From Actinomycetota bacterium (GTDB taxonomy: Bacteria > Actinomycetota > Actinomycetes > JACCUZ01), in contig JAVEDI010000083.1 of assembly GCA_030841035.1 (NCBI GenBank), forward strand, positions 1 to 64,000: 64,000 nt of DNA. The letters run 5' to 3'. Both the position numbers and the translations under genes were made by a program. Under the pieces are notes generated by a model. The model ran no database searches. It saw only the letters and a program-made list of their open reading frames with translations, and was not told the DNA's origin. Every line of letters begins with the position of its first letter. Position 1 is the stretch's first letter. Below are positions 15,482-22,267 of the stretch, piece after piece.

Positions 15482-15529
15482 CAGGATGGGGGCCGGCGTC
15501 CCCTGCCGTGATAGCCAGCCCCCATCCTG
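15482..15529. promoter_or_regulatory. 12-bp perfect inverted repeat in a divergent promoter region
   Basis: CAGGATGGGGGC (15482-15493) and GCCCCCATCCTG (15518-15529) are exact inverted copies with arm centres 36 bp apart. They lie upstream of both the aminomutase-like gene and prsW. They could be a paired operator or an RNA hairpin. Confidence 0.45.
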
Positions 15530-15619
15530 TGTCGTTGGGTGCCCAGCGCCCGGCTGTTCAATCCCGGGACGTGCCGCGGTTTCGCCCGGTGCCGGTGCGG
15601 CACACCGACCAGCTCTCGT

Positions 15620-15625
15620 TAGGCT
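15620..15625 (+). promoter_or_regulatory. -10 hexamer TAGGCT for the PrsW-like gene
   Basis: TAGGCT is followed by 6 nt and ATG 15632. No Shine-Dalgarno is present, consistent with a leaderless mRNA. Confidence 0.5.
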
Positions 15626-15631
15626 TTCGGG

Positions 15632-16843
15632 ATGGCCCTGCCCGTGCGCGCGCCCTGGCCACCGTCGGTCCACGACGAGGGGCCATCGCTGGCCGACGCC
15701 GCACCGCTACGCCGCCTGCGGCTGGCCGCCCGAGGCGTCCTGCTGGCCGTTCTCGCGCTCGTCATGGTGGGCAGCGGCCTCGTGGTCCTCGGCATCGAGA
15801 CCTCGGCCACCGGCACCGGTGGCTTCCTCATCGGGGTGGCCCTCGCGCTGCTGCCGTTGCCCGTCGTGCTCGCCGCGTTCCGCTGGGTCGACCGCTACGA
15901 GCCCGAACCGCGCGGCCTGCTGGCCTTCGCCTTCTTCTGGGGGGCGACCGTCGCGGCGCTGGTCGCCGCGGTCCTCAACACCGCCAGCGCCGTGGTCGTG
16001 GCTCGTACCGCCGGTGCCGATGCCGGCCTGGCCACCACGGCGGTCGCCGTCGCGCCCTGGGTCGAGGAGGGGGCCAAGGGCGCCGCGATCCTGGCGGTGT
16101 TCCTGTTCCGGCGCCGGGAGTTCGACGGCATCGTCGACGGCATCGTGCTGGCCGGGTTCACCGGCGTCGGGTTCGCGTTCACCGAGAACATCCTCTACTT
16201 CGGGCGTGCCTTCCTGGCCGGCCACCAGGAGCTGGGCCTCACCGGCGGCCTGTTCGCCGCGGGCGTGACCTTCGTGCTGCGAGGGGTCCTCGCGCCGTTC
16301 GCGCACCCGCTCTTCACGACCATGACCGGTATCGGGCTGGGCATCGCCGCGCGCGGGCGGGGCTTCCCCGCCCGCGTCCTGGCCCCGCTGGCCGGCTACC
16401 TGCTCGCGGTCACCCTGCACGCAGCCTGGAACTACGCCTCGCTCAGCGGCCTGCTCGGCTTCTTCGTGGGCTACGTCGCGCTGATGGTCCCGGCGTTCCT
16501 CGTCGTGGCGATCGTCGCGACGTGGTCGCGGCGGCGTGAGGCGGCGACGCTGGCCACCTGGCTGCCGCTCTACGCCCAGGCGGGCTGGCTGGCCGACGAG
16601 GACGTCGCGATGATCACCTCGATGGCCCGGCGGCGGCAGGCCGTGGGCTGGGCGAAGCGGACGTACGGCGCTGCCGGCGCGAAGGCGCTGCGGGACTTCC
16701 AGCACGCGGCGACCGAGCTCGCCTTCCTGCGCGACCGCGTGGAGCGCGGTCACGACGTACCCGACTTCGCCGCCCGGGAGCGTGAGCTGCTCGCCCGCCT
16801 GCGCCAGGCCCGCGCGGCCGTCACGCACCCCCGCTCCCGCTGA
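15632..16843 (+). CDS. PrsW-family intramembrane glutamic protease
   Basis: This 403-aa polytopic membrane protein carries the PrsW motifs in order: WVEEGAKGAAI (the E-E-x-x-K catalytic motif), GFAFTENILYFGRAF (F-x-x-x-E-N), AHPLFTTMTGIGLG and TLHAAWNYAS (H-A-x-W-N). PrsW-type enzymes cleave membrane anti-sigma factors or other single-span proteins in the bilayer. A C-terminal cytoplasmic tail of about 100 residues is charged and helix-rich (RRRQAVGWAKRTYG, ERELLARLRQARAAV). No anti-sigma factor is encoded nearby, so the substrate is unknown. The start has a leaderless-type promoter. Confidence 0.88.
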   Translation: MALPVRAPWPPSVHDEGPSLADAAPLRRLRLAARGVLLAVLALVMVGSGLVVLGIETSATGTGGFLIGVALALLPLPVVLAAFRWVDRYEPEPRGLLAFAFFWGATVAALVAAVLNTASAVVVARTAGADAGLATTAVAVAPWVEEGAKGAAILAVFLFRRREFDGIVDGIVLAGFTGVGFAFTENILYFGRAFLAGHQELGLTGGLFAAGVTFVLRGVLAPFAHPLFTTMTGIGLGIAARGRGFPARVLAPLAGYLLAVTLHAAWNYASLSGLLGFFVGYVALMVPAFLVVAIVATWSRRREAATLATWLPLYAQAGWLADEDVAMITSMARRRQAVGWAKRTYGAAGAKALRDFQHAATELAFLRDRVERGHDVPDFAARERELLARLRQARAAVTHPRSR

Positions 16844-17024
16844 CCGGTCCGCGCCCATGTGCCGGGCGGGGCAGCGAGAAGCCCCCGGCCGTCTGTTGGA
16901 CCGAGGGCACCCCGACCCGAGACGGCGAACCGTCGGGATGCGCGGCGGGTACCCACCTCGGTAGGCGGCCTAACGCCTCCGCAGGCAAAGATTGGGCCAT
17001 GTCCGGCCGGCGGGCGGCCCCGGA
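16844..17024. other. Convergent intergenic region with several short hairpins
   Basis: No gene is seen here between prsW (+) and the zinc-ribbon gene (-). The bases can form GACGG-CGAA-CCGTC within CCCGAC/GTCGGG, an enclosing ACCGAG/CTCGGT pair, and AGGCG/CGCCT. This could be a bidirectional terminator or a structured RNA. I cannot assign it to a known RNA family. Confidence 0.35.
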
Positions 17025-17363
17025 TCAGGCGCCGGACGCACCGATGCGCTCGAACCAGCTGTCCCCCGACAGCGCCGCGTGCAGGTCGAGCAGGTCGTCG
17101 TGGGTGAGCGGGGGTCCCGCCGGCGGCGACTCGGGGTGGCCCACGACCGGCTCGCTGAGGCTCAGGTGGGTGACGCCGGCGGACAGCAACAGCGCGATCT
17201 CGTGGACCGCGAGCGGCACCGTGGACGCGGCCCGGCAGCTGAGGCAGCAGAAGAGGACCTCACCGGAGGTCGCCGTGCCAGCGTCGAACCGCACGAGCAG
17301 CCGGCGCGGGTTGAGCGTGAGCTCCGAGGAGCAAACGGGACAGACGACGGTGAACTGGGCCAT
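17025..17363 (-). CDS. Small protein with paired CxxC zinc-ribbon motifs
   Basis: This 112-aa protein has CPVCSSEL near the N-terminus and CCLSC about 30 residues later, a likely Cys4 zinc ribbon. A helical domain follows (AVHEIALLLSAGVTHLSL) and then an acidic C-terminal part (THDDLLDLHAAL). AGGAGG lies before the ATG. I do not recognise a named family. The ribbon followed by a helical segment fits a small transcription-associated or metal-binding protein. It stands alone, convergent with prsW and divergent from the App1-like gene. Confidence 0.7.
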   Translation of the reverse strand: MAQFTVVCPVCSSELTLNPRRLLVRFDAGTATSGEVLFCCLSCRAASTVPLAVHEIALLLSAGVTHLSLSEPVVGHPESPPAGPPLTHDDLLDLHAALSGDSWFERIGASGA

Positions 17364-17488
17364 GACAACCTCCTGGTCACCCCGACTGTGGCCGCACGTT
17401 CTGTCGGAAATCTCGCGACCGGACGCGACATCTCTACGACATCTCTACAGCATCGGCGACCGGGGTGCGCGTCGGCTCGCCCATGGGA

Positions 17489-17494
17489 TAGGAC
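17489..17494 (+). promoter_or_regulatory. -10 hexamer TAGGAC for the App1-like gene
   Basis: TAGGAC is followed by 6 nt and GTG 17501, the leaderless spacing. Confidence 0.5.
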
Positions 17495-17500
17495 GGGACG

Positions 17501-18595
17501 GTGTCCGCTGATCTCCCGCCCGCTGGTCCCCCGCCCGCTGGTCCCCCGCGCAGCGATGCCCTGCATCGGGCGGCCCGGCTCGAGGACCGGGTCGCGGCAG
17601 CGCTGGAGCGGGGGCTGCGGCGGCGCGGCTGGACGCCGCGGGTGGTGCCGTACACCGGCTACGGCACCGACGGGTGGGTCCGGGTGCTGGCCCGGGTCCT
17701 GCTCACGCCGCCCGATCGCCACGGCCGGGTGTTCACGCCAGGCCGTGGTTGGCGACGGTTCCTGTCCGCCAAGCCGGCCGACGTCCGCGTCGAGGTGCAG
17801 GTAGCCGGCCGGCGGCACGAGGTGACCAGCAGCCGCGGCGGGTACGTCGACACGGTGCTGCCGGCAGAGCTGCCCGCGGGCTGGTCCGAGGTGACGCTCG
17901 CGGTCGACGGGTCGCCGCCCAACGCCGCCGCTGTCCGGGTGGTCGGGCCCGACGAGTGGCTCGGCGTGGTCAGCGATGTCGACGACACGGTGCTGATCAC
18001 CGCGCTGCCCCGCCCGCTGCTCGCCTTCTGGAACACCTTCCTCCGCCACGAGGCGACTCGCCGGCCGGTGCCGGGGATGGCCCGGCTCTACGGCTCGCTG
18101 GCCGCCGCGGGGCCCGATGCGCTGGTGGTCTACCTCTCGACCGGCGCCTGGAACGTCGCGCCGGTGCTGGAGCGCTTCCTCGAGCGGCACGGCTTCCCGC
18201 GCGGCCCGCTGCTGCTCACCGACTGGGGACCCACGCCCCAGGGCTGGTTCCGTTCCGGGCGGGAGCACAAGCGCAACGAGCTGGCCCGGCTGCTGCGCGA
18301 GCTGCCGCAGCTGCGGTGGGTGCTCGTCGGCGACGACGGCCAGCACGACCCCGAGCTCTACGACGAGGCGGTGGCGAGCGCCCCCGGACAGGTGCGCGCC
18401 GTCGTGATCCGCCAGCTGAGCGCCGTCCAGCAGGTGCTGACCCACGGCACCCCCGAGCCGTCCTCGGAGCAGCGCTGGGCGACGCAGCGCACCGCGCGGT
18501 CGGTCCCGGTGCTGCGCGCCCCCGACGGCGACCGGCTGCTGCGAGCGGTCAAGGCCGTCGGCCTGCTGCGCGACCCGGGAACGCCCCGACGCTGA
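17501..18595 (+). CDS. App1-like phosphatidate phosphatase (DUF2183)
   Basis: This 364-aa protein has an N-terminal beta domain, then a catalytic domain beginning WLGVVSDVDDTVLITALP. The D-x-D-x-T is the HAD-type nucleophile motif of App1/DUF2183 proteins. YLSTGAWN and LLTDWGP follow, and then a late acidic motif in LVGDDGQHDPELY. Yeast App1 dephosphorylates phosphatidate; the bacterial substrate is unproven. The first 20 residues are Pro/Gly/Ala-rich and come from a 15-bp direct duplication at 17517-17546. No signal peptide is seen. Confidence 0.87.
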   Translation: MSADLPPAGPPPAGPPRSDALHRAARLEDRVAAALERGLRRRGWTPRVVPYTGYGTDGWVRVLARVLLTPPDRHGRVFTPGRGWRRFLSAKPADVRVEVQVAGRRHEVTSSRGGYVDTVLPAELPAGWSEVTLAVDGSPPNAAAVRVVGPDEWLGVVSDVDDTVLITALPRPLLAFWNTFLRHEATRRPVPGMARLYGSLAAAGPDALVVYLSTGAWNVAPVLERFLERHGFPRGPLLLTDWGPTPQGWFRSGREHKRNELARLLRELPQLRWVLVGDDGQHDPELYDEAVASAPGQVRAVVIRQLSAVQQVLTHGTPEPSSEQRWATQRTARSVPVLRAPDGDRLLRAVKAVGLLRDPGTPRR

Positions 18596-18622
18596 CGGGT
18601 GCCGGGGCCCCCGCCAGGACCG

Positions 18623-19858
18623 TCAGGTCCCGCGGCCGGCCGCGAGGTCACCGACCGCCGCGACGAGCCGGTCGACGTCCTGCGTGGAGGTGTAGGGAGC
18701 CAGCCCGGCTCGCACGGCGCCGGCCTCGCCGAGCCCCAGCCAGCGTGCCGCCTCCAGCGCGTAGAAGGTTCCCGCCGGCGCGTTGATGCCGCGCCGACCC
18801 AGCTCCTCGTACACCTCACGCGGCGTGCGGTCGCGCACCGAGAACAACACTGTCGGCGTACGCCGCCTGGGCTGCCCGTGCAGGGTCACCCCCTCGACCG
18901 CGGCCAGCCCGGCGAGCAGCCGGTCGAGCAACCCGGCCTCGTAGTGCTCCAGCGCGGTCATCGAGGCGGTCAGCCGGGCGCGCCGGTCACCGTCGGCCGG
19001 CACCAGACCGGAGAGGAAGTCGACGGCGGCCGTCGTGCCCGCGAGCAGCTCGTAGGGCAGCGTGCCCAGCTCGAAACGGTCGGGCACCGCGTCGCTGGAC
19101 GGCAGCAGCTTGTCGGGCTGCAGCGTCTCGAGCAGCGCCGGGTCGGCGACCAGGACACCGTGGTGCGGCCCGAGGAACTTGTAGGGCGAGCAGGCGAAGA
19201 AGTCCGCCCCGAGGCCGCGTACGTCGACGGGCGCGTGCGGGGTGAGGTGGACGCCGTCGACGTACACCAGGGCCCCGGCGGCGTGCGCCGCGTCGGCGAT
19301 GGCGCGCACGTCGGGCCGGGTGCCCAGCAGGTTGGACGCGCCCGTGACGGCGACCACGCGGGTGCGCTCGCCGAGCACGTCGGTCACGGCCTCGACCGGC
19401 AGCTCCGCGGTGTCCTTGTCGAAGTCGGCCCAGCGCAACGTCGCGCCGGACCTCTCGGCGGCGATCAGCCACGGCCGGATGTTGGCGTCGTGGTCGAGCC
19501 GGGTCACGACGACCTCGTCACCGGGACCCCACCGGCGGGCCAGCGTCCGCGACAGGTCGAACGTCAGCTGCGTCATCGAGCGCCCGAAGACGGCGCCTTC
19601 CGGGTCGGCACCGAGCAGGTCGGCCATCGCCCGGCGAGCGCCGAGGACGACGGCCTCCGCGCGCTGCTCCGCGCGGGTCACCGACCCACGGTTGGCGATC
19701 GCCGAGGTGAGGGTCTCGGCGACGGCGCGGCCCACGACGTCGGGCACCTGCGAGCCGCCCGGCCCGTCGAAGTGCGCGGCGCCCTCCGAGAGTGCGGGGA
19801 ACGCCTGACGGACGCGCTGGACGTCGTAGCCGTCCTCGTGCCGGGTCTGCTCGGGCAT
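18623..19858 (-). CDS. Class V PLP aminotransferase, cysteine desulfurase-like
   Basis: This 411-aa protein has the class V (SufS/CsdA-like) fold. It contains GPGGSQVP, VVTRLDHDANIRPW, VAVTGASNLLGTRPDV and VYVDGVHLTPHAPVDVRGLGADFFACSPYKFLGPHHG, where the SPYKF lysine binds PLP. The C-terminal lobe does not show a clear desulfurase Cys loop, so this belongs to the cysteine-desulfurase-like group of uncertain activity rather than to a proven sulfur donor. A CAGGAT -10 lies 6 nt before the ATG. It is divergent from the phosphoesterase gene, with starts only 45 bp apart. Confidence 0.85.
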   Translation of the reverse strand: MPEQTRHEDGYDVQRVRQAFPALSEGAAHFDGPGGSQVPDVVGRAVAETLTSAIANRGSVTRAEQRAEAVVLGARRAMADLLGADPEGAVFGRSMTQLTFDLSRTLARRWGPGDEVVVTRLDHDANIRPWLIAAERSGATLRWADFDKDTAELPVEAVTDVLGERTRVVAVTGASNLLGTRPDVRAIADAAHAAGALVYVDGVHLTPHAPVDVRGLGADFFACSPYKFLGPHHGVLVADPALLETLQPDKLLPSSDAVPDRFELGTLPYELLAGTTAAVDFLSGLVPADGDRRARLTASMTALEHYEAGLLDRLLAGLAAVEGVTLHGQPRRRTPTVLFSVRDRTPREVYEELGRRGINAPAGTFYALEAARWLGLGEAGAVRAGLAPYTSTQDVDRLVAAVGDLAAGRGT

Positions 19859-19864
19859 GCCGCC

Positions 19865-19897
19865 ATCCTGCCGGTGCGCGCCACCGGGCGTCATGCT
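19865..19897. promoter_or_regulatory. Divergent leaderless promoters
   Basis: CAGGAT (minus, 19870-19865) is 6 nt from ATG 19858. CATGCT (plus, 19892-19897) is 6 nt from ATG 19904. The two -10 boxes are 21 bp apart, so polymerases would exclude each other. Confidence 0.45.
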
Positions 19898-19903
19898 GGG
19901 CAC

Positions 19904-20440
19904 ATGCGTCTGCTCGTCATGGCCGACACGCACCTGCCGACCCGGGCGAGGGACCTGCCTGCGGAGGTCTGGGCGGCAGTCGATGACGCGCACCTCGTGG
20001 TGCACGCCGGGGACTGGGTGGACGTCAGCCTGCTCGACCTGCTGGAGGGGCGGGCCGCCCGGGTGGTCGGCGTGCACGGCAACAACGACGGGCCGGCGCT
20101 GCGCGCCCGGCTGCCCGAGGTGGCCCGCGTGGACCTCGGCGGCTTGCGGCTGGCCGTCGTCCACGAGACCGGGCCGGCGCACGGCCGGGAGAGACGCTGC
20201 GCAGCAGCCTTCCCCGACACCGACGTGCTGGTGTTCGGCCACAGCCACATCCCGTGGGACACCACGGCTGAGAGCGGGCTGCGGCTGCTGAACCCCGGCT
20301 CGCCGACCGACCGGCGGCGGCAGCCGCACTGCACCTATCTCACTGCCGTGGTCTGCGACGGTGCGTTGGTCGACGTGACGCTGCACCGGCTCCCGCGCGC
20401 TGCGTCGAGGAGCGCCTCGGGCCCGGCCATCGCGACGTAG
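19904..20440 (+). CDS. YfcE/MJ0936-like metallophosphoesterase
   Basis: This 178-aa protein shows the calcineurin-like motifs in order: MADTHLP (D-x-H), VVHAGDWVD (G-D), VHGNNDGPAL (G-N-x-D), VVHET (H) and FGHSHIP (G-H-x-H), with LLNPGSPTDRRR at the end. These residues bind two metals and hydrolyse phosphodiesters. The size matches the YfcE group of small phosphodiesterases. The start is the ATG after a CATGCT -10. The native substrate is unknown. Confidence 0.9.
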   Translation: MRLLVMADTHLPTRARDLPAEVWAAVDDAHLVVHAGDWVDVSLLDLLEGRAARVVGVHGNNDGPALRARLPEVARVDLGGLRLAVVHETGPAHGRERRCAAAFPDTDVLVFGHSHIPWDTTAESGLRLLNPGSPTDRRRQPHCTYLTAVVCDGALVDVTLHRLPRAASRSASGPAIAT

Positions 20441-20477
20441 GGGTCAACCAGTGGCTCTCGCCCGCGATACAGTCACC

Positions 20478-20543
20478 ATGGCACCATCCAGCGGCCCGCT
20501 CCAGATCCCGGCGATCACGCTACGGATCCTCAAGGGAAAGTAG
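20478..20543 (+). CDS. Possible 21-aa coupled leader ORF before the desaturase
   Basis: ATG 20478 opens a 21-codon frame (MAPSSGPLQIPAITLRILKGK) that ends 8 bases before the desaturase ATG. The sequence AAGGGAAAG, the only Shine-Dalgarno candidate for the desaturase, forms the last codons of this frame. The arrangement suggests translational coupling or a leader, but the peptide is very short and could be chance. Confidence 0.3.
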   Translation: MAPSSGPLQIPAITLRILKGK

Positions 20544-20551
20544 TCCCGGTC

Positions 20552-21592
20552 ATGAGTGCGGACGTGGTGAGCGACGTGACTGACGTCGCAGGGAAGCCGG
20601 CCGGTCATCTGGGCAGCGACTACGCCGACCTGTCCAGACGGGTGAAGGCAGCCGGCCTCCTCCAACGCCGACCCGGCTACTACGCCGTGAAGATCACCGG
20701 CACGGTGGCACTGCTGGCCTCCGGCTGGCTCGTGTTCGTGCTGCTGGGTTCCACGTGGTGGCAGCTGCTGACGGCCGCGTTCCTCGGCGTCATGTTCACC
20801 CAGCTGGCCTTCCTCGGGCACGACGTCGGGCACAAGCAGGTGTTCCGCACCCGTCGGGGCGCCGACTCGTTCGGTCTGTTGGCAGGCAACCTCGGGCTCG
20901 GCCTGAGCAACGGCTGGTGGCTGGACAAGCACAACCGGCACCACGCGCACCCCAACGACCTGGCTCGTGACCCCGACGTGCGCGCCGGTGCCCTCGTCTT
21001 CGACCCGTCGCAGGTCGGCGGTCGAGGCAGGCTGGCGCGAGCGCTGACGTCGGGGCAGGCATACCTTTTCTTCCCCATGCTGCTGCTGGAAGGTCTGCAC
21101 CTGCACGTGTCCAGCGTCCGAGCCCTGCGCAGCGCAGCCGTGCGGACCGCCTGGCTGGAAGGCGCGCTGCTGCTCGCGCACCTGGCGGCGTACGTCACGG
21201 TGCTCGCTCTCGTGCTGCCGCTGGGCCAGGCGCTCGCGTTCGCCGCGGTGCAGCAGGCCGTCTTCGGCTTCTACATGGGCGCCTCGTTCGCGCCCAACCA
21301 CAAGGGCATGCCGATGGAGGGCGCGGACGATGGCTGGGACTACCTGCGCCGGCAGGTGCTCACGTCACGGAACATCAAGGGCGGTCCGGTCGTCGACTAC
21401 CTGCTCGGCGGCCTCAACTACCAGATCGAGCACCATCTGTTCCCGAGCCTCCCGCGCCCGTCGCTGCGACGCGTCCAGCCGCTGGTTCGCACGTTCTGCG
21501 CGGAACGCGGCGTGCTGTACGTCGAGTGCAGCGTCGGTGAGTCCTACCGGGAGGCCGTCAGGCACCTGCACGCCGTCGGCCGGGACGCCTGA
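20552..21592 (+). CDS. Membrane fatty acid (acyl-lipid) desaturase
   Basis: This 346-aa integral membrane protein has the three histidine boxes of di-iron desaturases: HDVGH at residues 90-94, HNRHH at 127-131 and QIEHH near residue 293. Hydrophobic pairs lie between them. The QIEHH form with Gln first is typical of acyl-lipid and front-end-type desaturases. It introduces a double bond into membrane acyl chains using oxygen and a ferredoxin or similar donor. The N-terminus has no cytochrome b5 domain. No electron-transfer partner is adjacent. Confidence 0.92.
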   Translation: MSADVVSDVTDVAGKPAGHLGSDYADLSRRVKAAGLLQRRPGYYAVKITGTVALLASGWLVFVLLGSTWWQLLTAAFLGVMFTQLAFLGHDVGHKQVFRTRRGADSFGLLAGNLGLGLSNGWWLDKHNRHHAHPNDLARDPDVRAGALVFDPSQVGGRGRLARALTSGQAYLFFPMLLLEGLHLHVSSVRALRSAAVRTAWLEGALLLAHLAAYVTVLALVLPLGQALAFAAVQQAVFGFYMGASFAPNHKGMPMEGADDGWDYLRRQVLTSRNIKGGPVVDYLLGGLNYQIEHHLFPSLPRPSLRRVQPLVRTFCAERGVLYVECSVGESYREAVRHLHAVGRDA

Positions 21593-21823
21593 GGGCTCGA
21601 CCTCGCTCAGGCGCCGCTGACCAGGCATCGGGCAGCTCCACGACCCGGTCGAGGGCGCCGAGGTGAGCCTGCCATGGTGCTCGCAGTCACCCGACTGGGC
21701 CGTTTCGGCGGCTGCGGCGGGAGATAGGGGCGTACACGACGGTGGCCGCCCGCACGACGCACTCCGCCATAACCGACGGGGTGCGTTCCTCGTTGGTCGT
21801 CTGCCGGCTGGACCATGGCAGGC

Positions 21824-21886
21824 CGCAAGGCAGGCAGTGCAGACCGCCTGGCAGGCAGTGCAGATCGCCTGGCAGGCAGTGCAGAC
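21824..21886 (+). repeat. Three tandem copies of a 21-bp unit
   Basis: The unit CGCCTGGCAGGCAGTGCAGAC occurs at 21845-21865 and 21866-21886 with single-base changes. A diverged first copy lies at 21824-21844, and a partial CGCCTG follows. Period 21 is a whole number of codons and two helical turns. The array lies about 28 bp before the start of the 65-aa gene. Confidence 0.85.
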
Positions 21887-21913
21887 CGCCTGTCGACAGC
21901 AAAGAGGTGAGCG

Positions 21914-22111
21914 ATGCCCAACATGTCGACTGCCGTTGCCGGCGAGGTCTCGCCGGCCGAGGGAGAGCAGGCAACGCAGGCGCTGCGGCTGATCGCGACC
22001 GTGCTGGGCAGCGACCCCACGCCTGCAGCCGCAGACTGCTTGTCGTTCCGCGAGCGTGTCGTGATGACCATCGCGTGCGACGCGCTTGGCCTGGACGATC
22101 CCGTCTTCTGA
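21914..22111 (+). CDS. Small acidic protein of unknown function (65 aa)
   Basis: ATG 21914 follows AAAGAGGTGAGCG, a good ribosome-binding site. The 65-aa product (MPNMSTAVAGEV..., ending ACDALGLDDPVF) is mildly acidic and helix-prone, with SFRERVVMTIACDALGLDD as its most structured part, and has no signal or membrane segment. I do not recognise a family. It sits between the desaturase and the secreted protease, directly after the 21-bp tandem array, which may be its control region. The 21593-21913 stretch before it holds no other supportable gene. Confidence 0.55.
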   Translation: MPNMSTAVAGEVSPAEGEQATQALRLIATVLGSDPTPAAADCLSFRERVVMTIACDALGLDDPVF

Positions 22112-22221
22112 CCCTGCTCGCACGACTGCGGGTGGCCCGGGGCCGAACCGACAGACCCTACCGGCCAGTGAGGGGCGGCACCAGCCCTTCCCTGGAAGTG
22201 GCGCGGGGGACATGATGACGC

Positions 22222-22242
22222 CGGATCACGTCCGGTGATCCG
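22222..22242 (+). promoter_or_regulatory. 8-bp inverted repeat upstream of the secreted protease
   Basis: CGGATCAC-GTCCG-GTGATCCG is a perfect inverted repeat 26 bp before GTG 22268, just after a CATGAT -10-like hexamer. It may be an operator at the transcription start or a 5' UTR hairpin. Confidence 0.4.
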
Positions 22243-22267
22243 AGGCCCAGGCGAAAGAGGTTACGCC

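Noticed and set aside
16844..17024. c-di-AMP (ydaO-type) riboswitch or tRNA
   Set aside because: Only a short CCTCGGTAGGCGG-like segment resembles the riboswitch and no plus-strand gene follows within 450 bp. There is no tRNA T-arm or acceptor stem on either strand.
17517..17546. 15-bp direct duplication as a regulatory repeat
   Set aside because: It lies within the coding start of the App1-like gene and encodes a repeated Pro-Ala-Gly-Pro linker. A simple slippage event explains it.
21824..21886. CRISPR array
   Set aside because: The 21-bp units are directly adjacent without spacers and no cas gene is present.
21663..21992. A 109-codon frame spanning the 21-bp tandem repeats (AVQTAWQ repeats)
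   Set aside because: The start lacks a ribosome-binding site, the product has no family, and it overlaps the better supported 65-aa gene in another frame. The repeats read open only because the period is 21.
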